DNA of 64,000 bases from CAINVV01 sp963663675 (GTDB lineage Bacteria; Bacteroidota; Bacteroidia; Bacteroidales; Prolixibacteraceae): the NCBI GenBank assembly GCA_963663675.1, contig OY760498.1:1178001-1242000 (forward strand), given 5' to 3'. The notes under the pieces are model-generated. The model did no database searches, was not told where the DNA came from, and saw only the letters and a list, made by a program, of their open reading frames with translations. Both the position numbers and the translations under genes were made by a program. Positions 62,320 through 64,000 of this stretch are shown here, one piece after another; positions within the stretch are counted from its first letter, which is position 1, and each line of letters starts with the position of its first letter.

Positions 62320-64000
62320 TCAATAAAATTTAGCCCTTTTGTCTACAACTGCTGCATTTTCTTTTAATGCTTCAAATGCCTGAACAGAAACTCTATATGA
62401 CAGAGCCATCTTGTTTTGATATTTTTCTGCTTCAATATCAGCTGTTGCACCTTTATTGACAGCAGTAGCCTTAACAACATATACTCCATTTGTTCCGGCT
62501 ACAGGTTTTGAAACTGCACCTGGTTCCAATACAGAAGCAACACCTGCTATAACAGGTTCAATGCCAAGTCCCGGAATCTGGTAGGAGTCAAAGTTGATAT
62601 CCTGGGCCTGCCCAACAGTTGTACCCAGAGAAGAAGCAAGTGCATTAAGATCCGTTTTGCCTGACATTTTCTCCTTCAGTTGTTCGGCTTTTTTATCTTT
62701 TCTTAAGGTCAGTTCGATGGTTGGCCTGACCGTACTGAAACTCGAATACCCTTTGTCTTGAATACCAGTCAATACGGCAACCACGAATTGATTACCGAGT
62801 TCAAAAATTGGAGTGTTTTCAGAACTTATAACCGGTTTACCAACTTCTGCCTTGAAGGCGGCACGCACAAGTAATCTTGAGTTCTCCAATCCTGCAACAT
62901 CCTTGTCAGCTTCCAGCAGACTGGCCATACGTTTGTCCAGACCCTGGGAAGTAACTGTAGCACGGAATTTTTTCAAGTCGCCATTTTCAGCTGCAAATTT
63001 GGATGCAGATGCGTAGGTTTGCTGATAAGTCTGGCTGCTTGGCTCAATATTGCGCACAATTGTTGCCAGCTGAACATTCTGAACGGTATTGCCACGCTTG
63101 GTCACCTGTATCAGATGTATACCGAATTGAGAATTAACTATTTGGTAGTCATTTATTTTTCCGAAAAATGCTGCATCTTCAAAAGGTTTAACCATCTGAC
63201 CACGTTTAAACCAACCCAGCTCACCGCCTTTAACAGCGGAACCTTCATCGTTTGAATATTTACGGGCCAATTCCGCAAAATTGCCACCCAGTGTAAGCAC
63301 TCTTTTCAAACTGTCAACTTTACTTTGCGCTTTGGCAACATCTGCTTGTGTAGCTACGCGAATAAGGATGTGACGGGCATCGACCGAATCCGGTAAATCT
63401 TCAAATTTCTGGATCTTGCACAATTTCCAGCTTTGTCCTTCTTTGTAAGGTCCGTAAATATCACCAGGTTTGCCACTGAAGGCAAAATCAGCAATTGTTG
63501 GTGCCAGTTCTGATTTTTTATAGAAGGCAGGATCGAACTGTTTGTCAGAGTTAACGTTGACATAAGCAGCAGGATCTTCAACCGCAGCAAATTCTGTTTT
63601 AATATCAGTAATCCACTTGACTACCTTGTCTTCGTCACTTTTCGAGGCTACAACAGGGAAAAGTACATACTCGATTTCGCGGGTAGCTTCCTGTTTGTAT
63701 TTTTCCTTGTGAGCTTCATAATATTTCTGCGATTCTTCCTGCGAGACTTTTACGGTACTGTCAGGAACAGAACTATATTGCTTGCCAACATATTCAATGT
63801 TGACTTTCTTGCTCTTCTCTTCAGCGCTGAATTTTGCCTCGTCAGTAGTAGTATAGATGCCTTTGGAAAGAAGATTACTGTATTTTGTGAAGGAGCGCTC
63901 TTCCAGAATCTGGTTTTCAATAAAAAGCCAGTAGCTCCGCTCAGGCCCTGTTGCATTAGATTGCTGATATTTCAGGAACTGAATCAAAGCCTGACGGTTA
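62320..64000 (-). CDS. PpiD/SurA-type peptidyl-prolyl isomerase (5' end outside the window)
   Basis: The frame continues past the window edge upstream of 63987 (codons N-R-Q-A-L precede), so the N-terminus is missing and the TTG at 63987 is not the real start. At least 560 residues are visible. The parvulin domain DARHILIRVATQ...GGELGWFKRGQMVKPFEDAAF...SQFGIHLIQVTKRG region lies near 195-300 of the visible part, followed by a second, degenerate repeat-like helical region. Bacteroidetes PpiD proteins of about 700 residues have a membrane helix and SurA_N domain at the front, and act as periplasmic folding chaperones for outer membrane proteins. Convergent to ispE with a shared terminator. Confidence 0.88.
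   Translation of the reverse strand, partial: NRQALIQFLKYQQSNATGPERSYWLFIENQILEERSFTKYSNLLSKGIYTTTDEAKFSAEEKSKKVNIEYVGKQYSSVPDSTVKVSQEESQKYYEAHKEKYKQEATREIEYVLFPVVASKSDEDKVVKWITDIKTEFAAVEDPAAYVNVNSDKQFDPAFYKKSELAPTIADFAFSGKPGDIYGPYKEGQSWKLCKIQKFEDLPDSVDARHILIRVATQADVAKAQSKVDSLKRVLTLGGNFAELARKYSNDEGSAVKGGELGWFKRGQMVKPFEDAAFFGKINDYQIVNSQFGIHLIQVTKRGNTVQNVQLATIVRNIEPSSQTYQQTYASASKFAAENGDLKKFRATVTSQGLDKRMASLLEADKDVAGLENSRLLVRAAFKAEVGKPVISSENTPIFELGNQFVVAVLTGIQDKGYSSFSTVRPTIELTLRKDKKAEQLKEKMSGKTDLNALASSLGTTVGQAQDINFDSYQIPGLGIEPVIAGVASVLEPGAVSKPVAGTNGVYVVKATAVNKGATADIEAEKYQNKMALSYRVSVQAFEALKENAAVVDKRAKFY

Overview
The window looks like a chromosomal segment of a Bacteroidetes (Bacteroidota) bacterium, probably of the Bacteroidales/Marinilabiliales side. 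Evidence from the sequence: a TonB-dependent receptor paired with a DUF4249 lipoprotein, DUF2851, DUF4294, DUF6660 and DUF4369-TlpA families, a CusA-TolC fusion, a fused CcoN-CcoO cbb3 oxidase subunit, weak Shine-Dalgarno signals, and several promoters of the Bacteroidetes type (TTG, about 19 bases, TAnnTTTG). Family assignments come from recognising motifs by eye; no database search was possible.

Layout. 1-1.5 kb: the end of an unrecognised gene and a complete IS982-family insertion sequence. 1.5-15 kb (+ strand): housekeeping and metabolic genes, namely a membrane acyltransferase-like protein, acyl-CoA synthetase, NmrA-like protein, tRNA-Phe, M16 peptidase, O-methyltransferase, DUF2851, rpsO, pnp, deoxynucleoside kinase and an OmpA/TPR lipoprotein. 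15-24 kb (- strand): a tripartite RND multidrug-type pump (adaptor, RND, TolC) and a TonB receptor/DUF4249 pair. 24.4-30.4 kb (+): a heavy-metal efflux operon (DUF6660, CusA-TolC fusion, CusB). 30.4-33.5 kb: a gene-poor patch with FSA-type aldolase, two small unknowns, tRNA-Lys and tRNA-Gln and a truncated methyltransferase remnant. 33.7-38 kb (-): class D beta-lactamase, SGNH hydrolase, amidase and a thioredoxin-like lipid-free periplasmic protein. 38.5-40.2 kb (+): a GNAT plus class V aminotransferase pair. 40.3-49 kb (-): a complete cbb3 cytochrome oxidase locus (ccoS, ccoNO, ccoQ, ccoP, ccoG, ccoH, TauE/SafE-like, ccoI). 49.4-64 kb: GH78 rhamnosidase, GNAT-like protein, SpoU methyltransferase, arginine deiminase-like enzyme, DUF4294, a divergent Gfo/Idh protein, pcm, an MBL hydrolase, gcvP, ispE and the 3' part of a PpiD/SurA-type chaperone.

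How it works together: the cbb3 locus encodes a high-affinity terminal oxidase with its copper and haem assembly factors, so the organism can respire oxygen at low tension. Two distinct RND export systems, one drug-like and one metal-like, plus an OXA-type enzyme suggest exposure to toxicants. The most interesting unexplained items are a dispersed stem-loop repeat whose two best copies start exactly at, or directly after, stop codons; the GNAT/aminotransferase pair with a possible translationally coupled micro-ORF; and two related AT-rich palindromes in gene-poor gaps. I found no CRISPR array, no phage and no obvious defence system.
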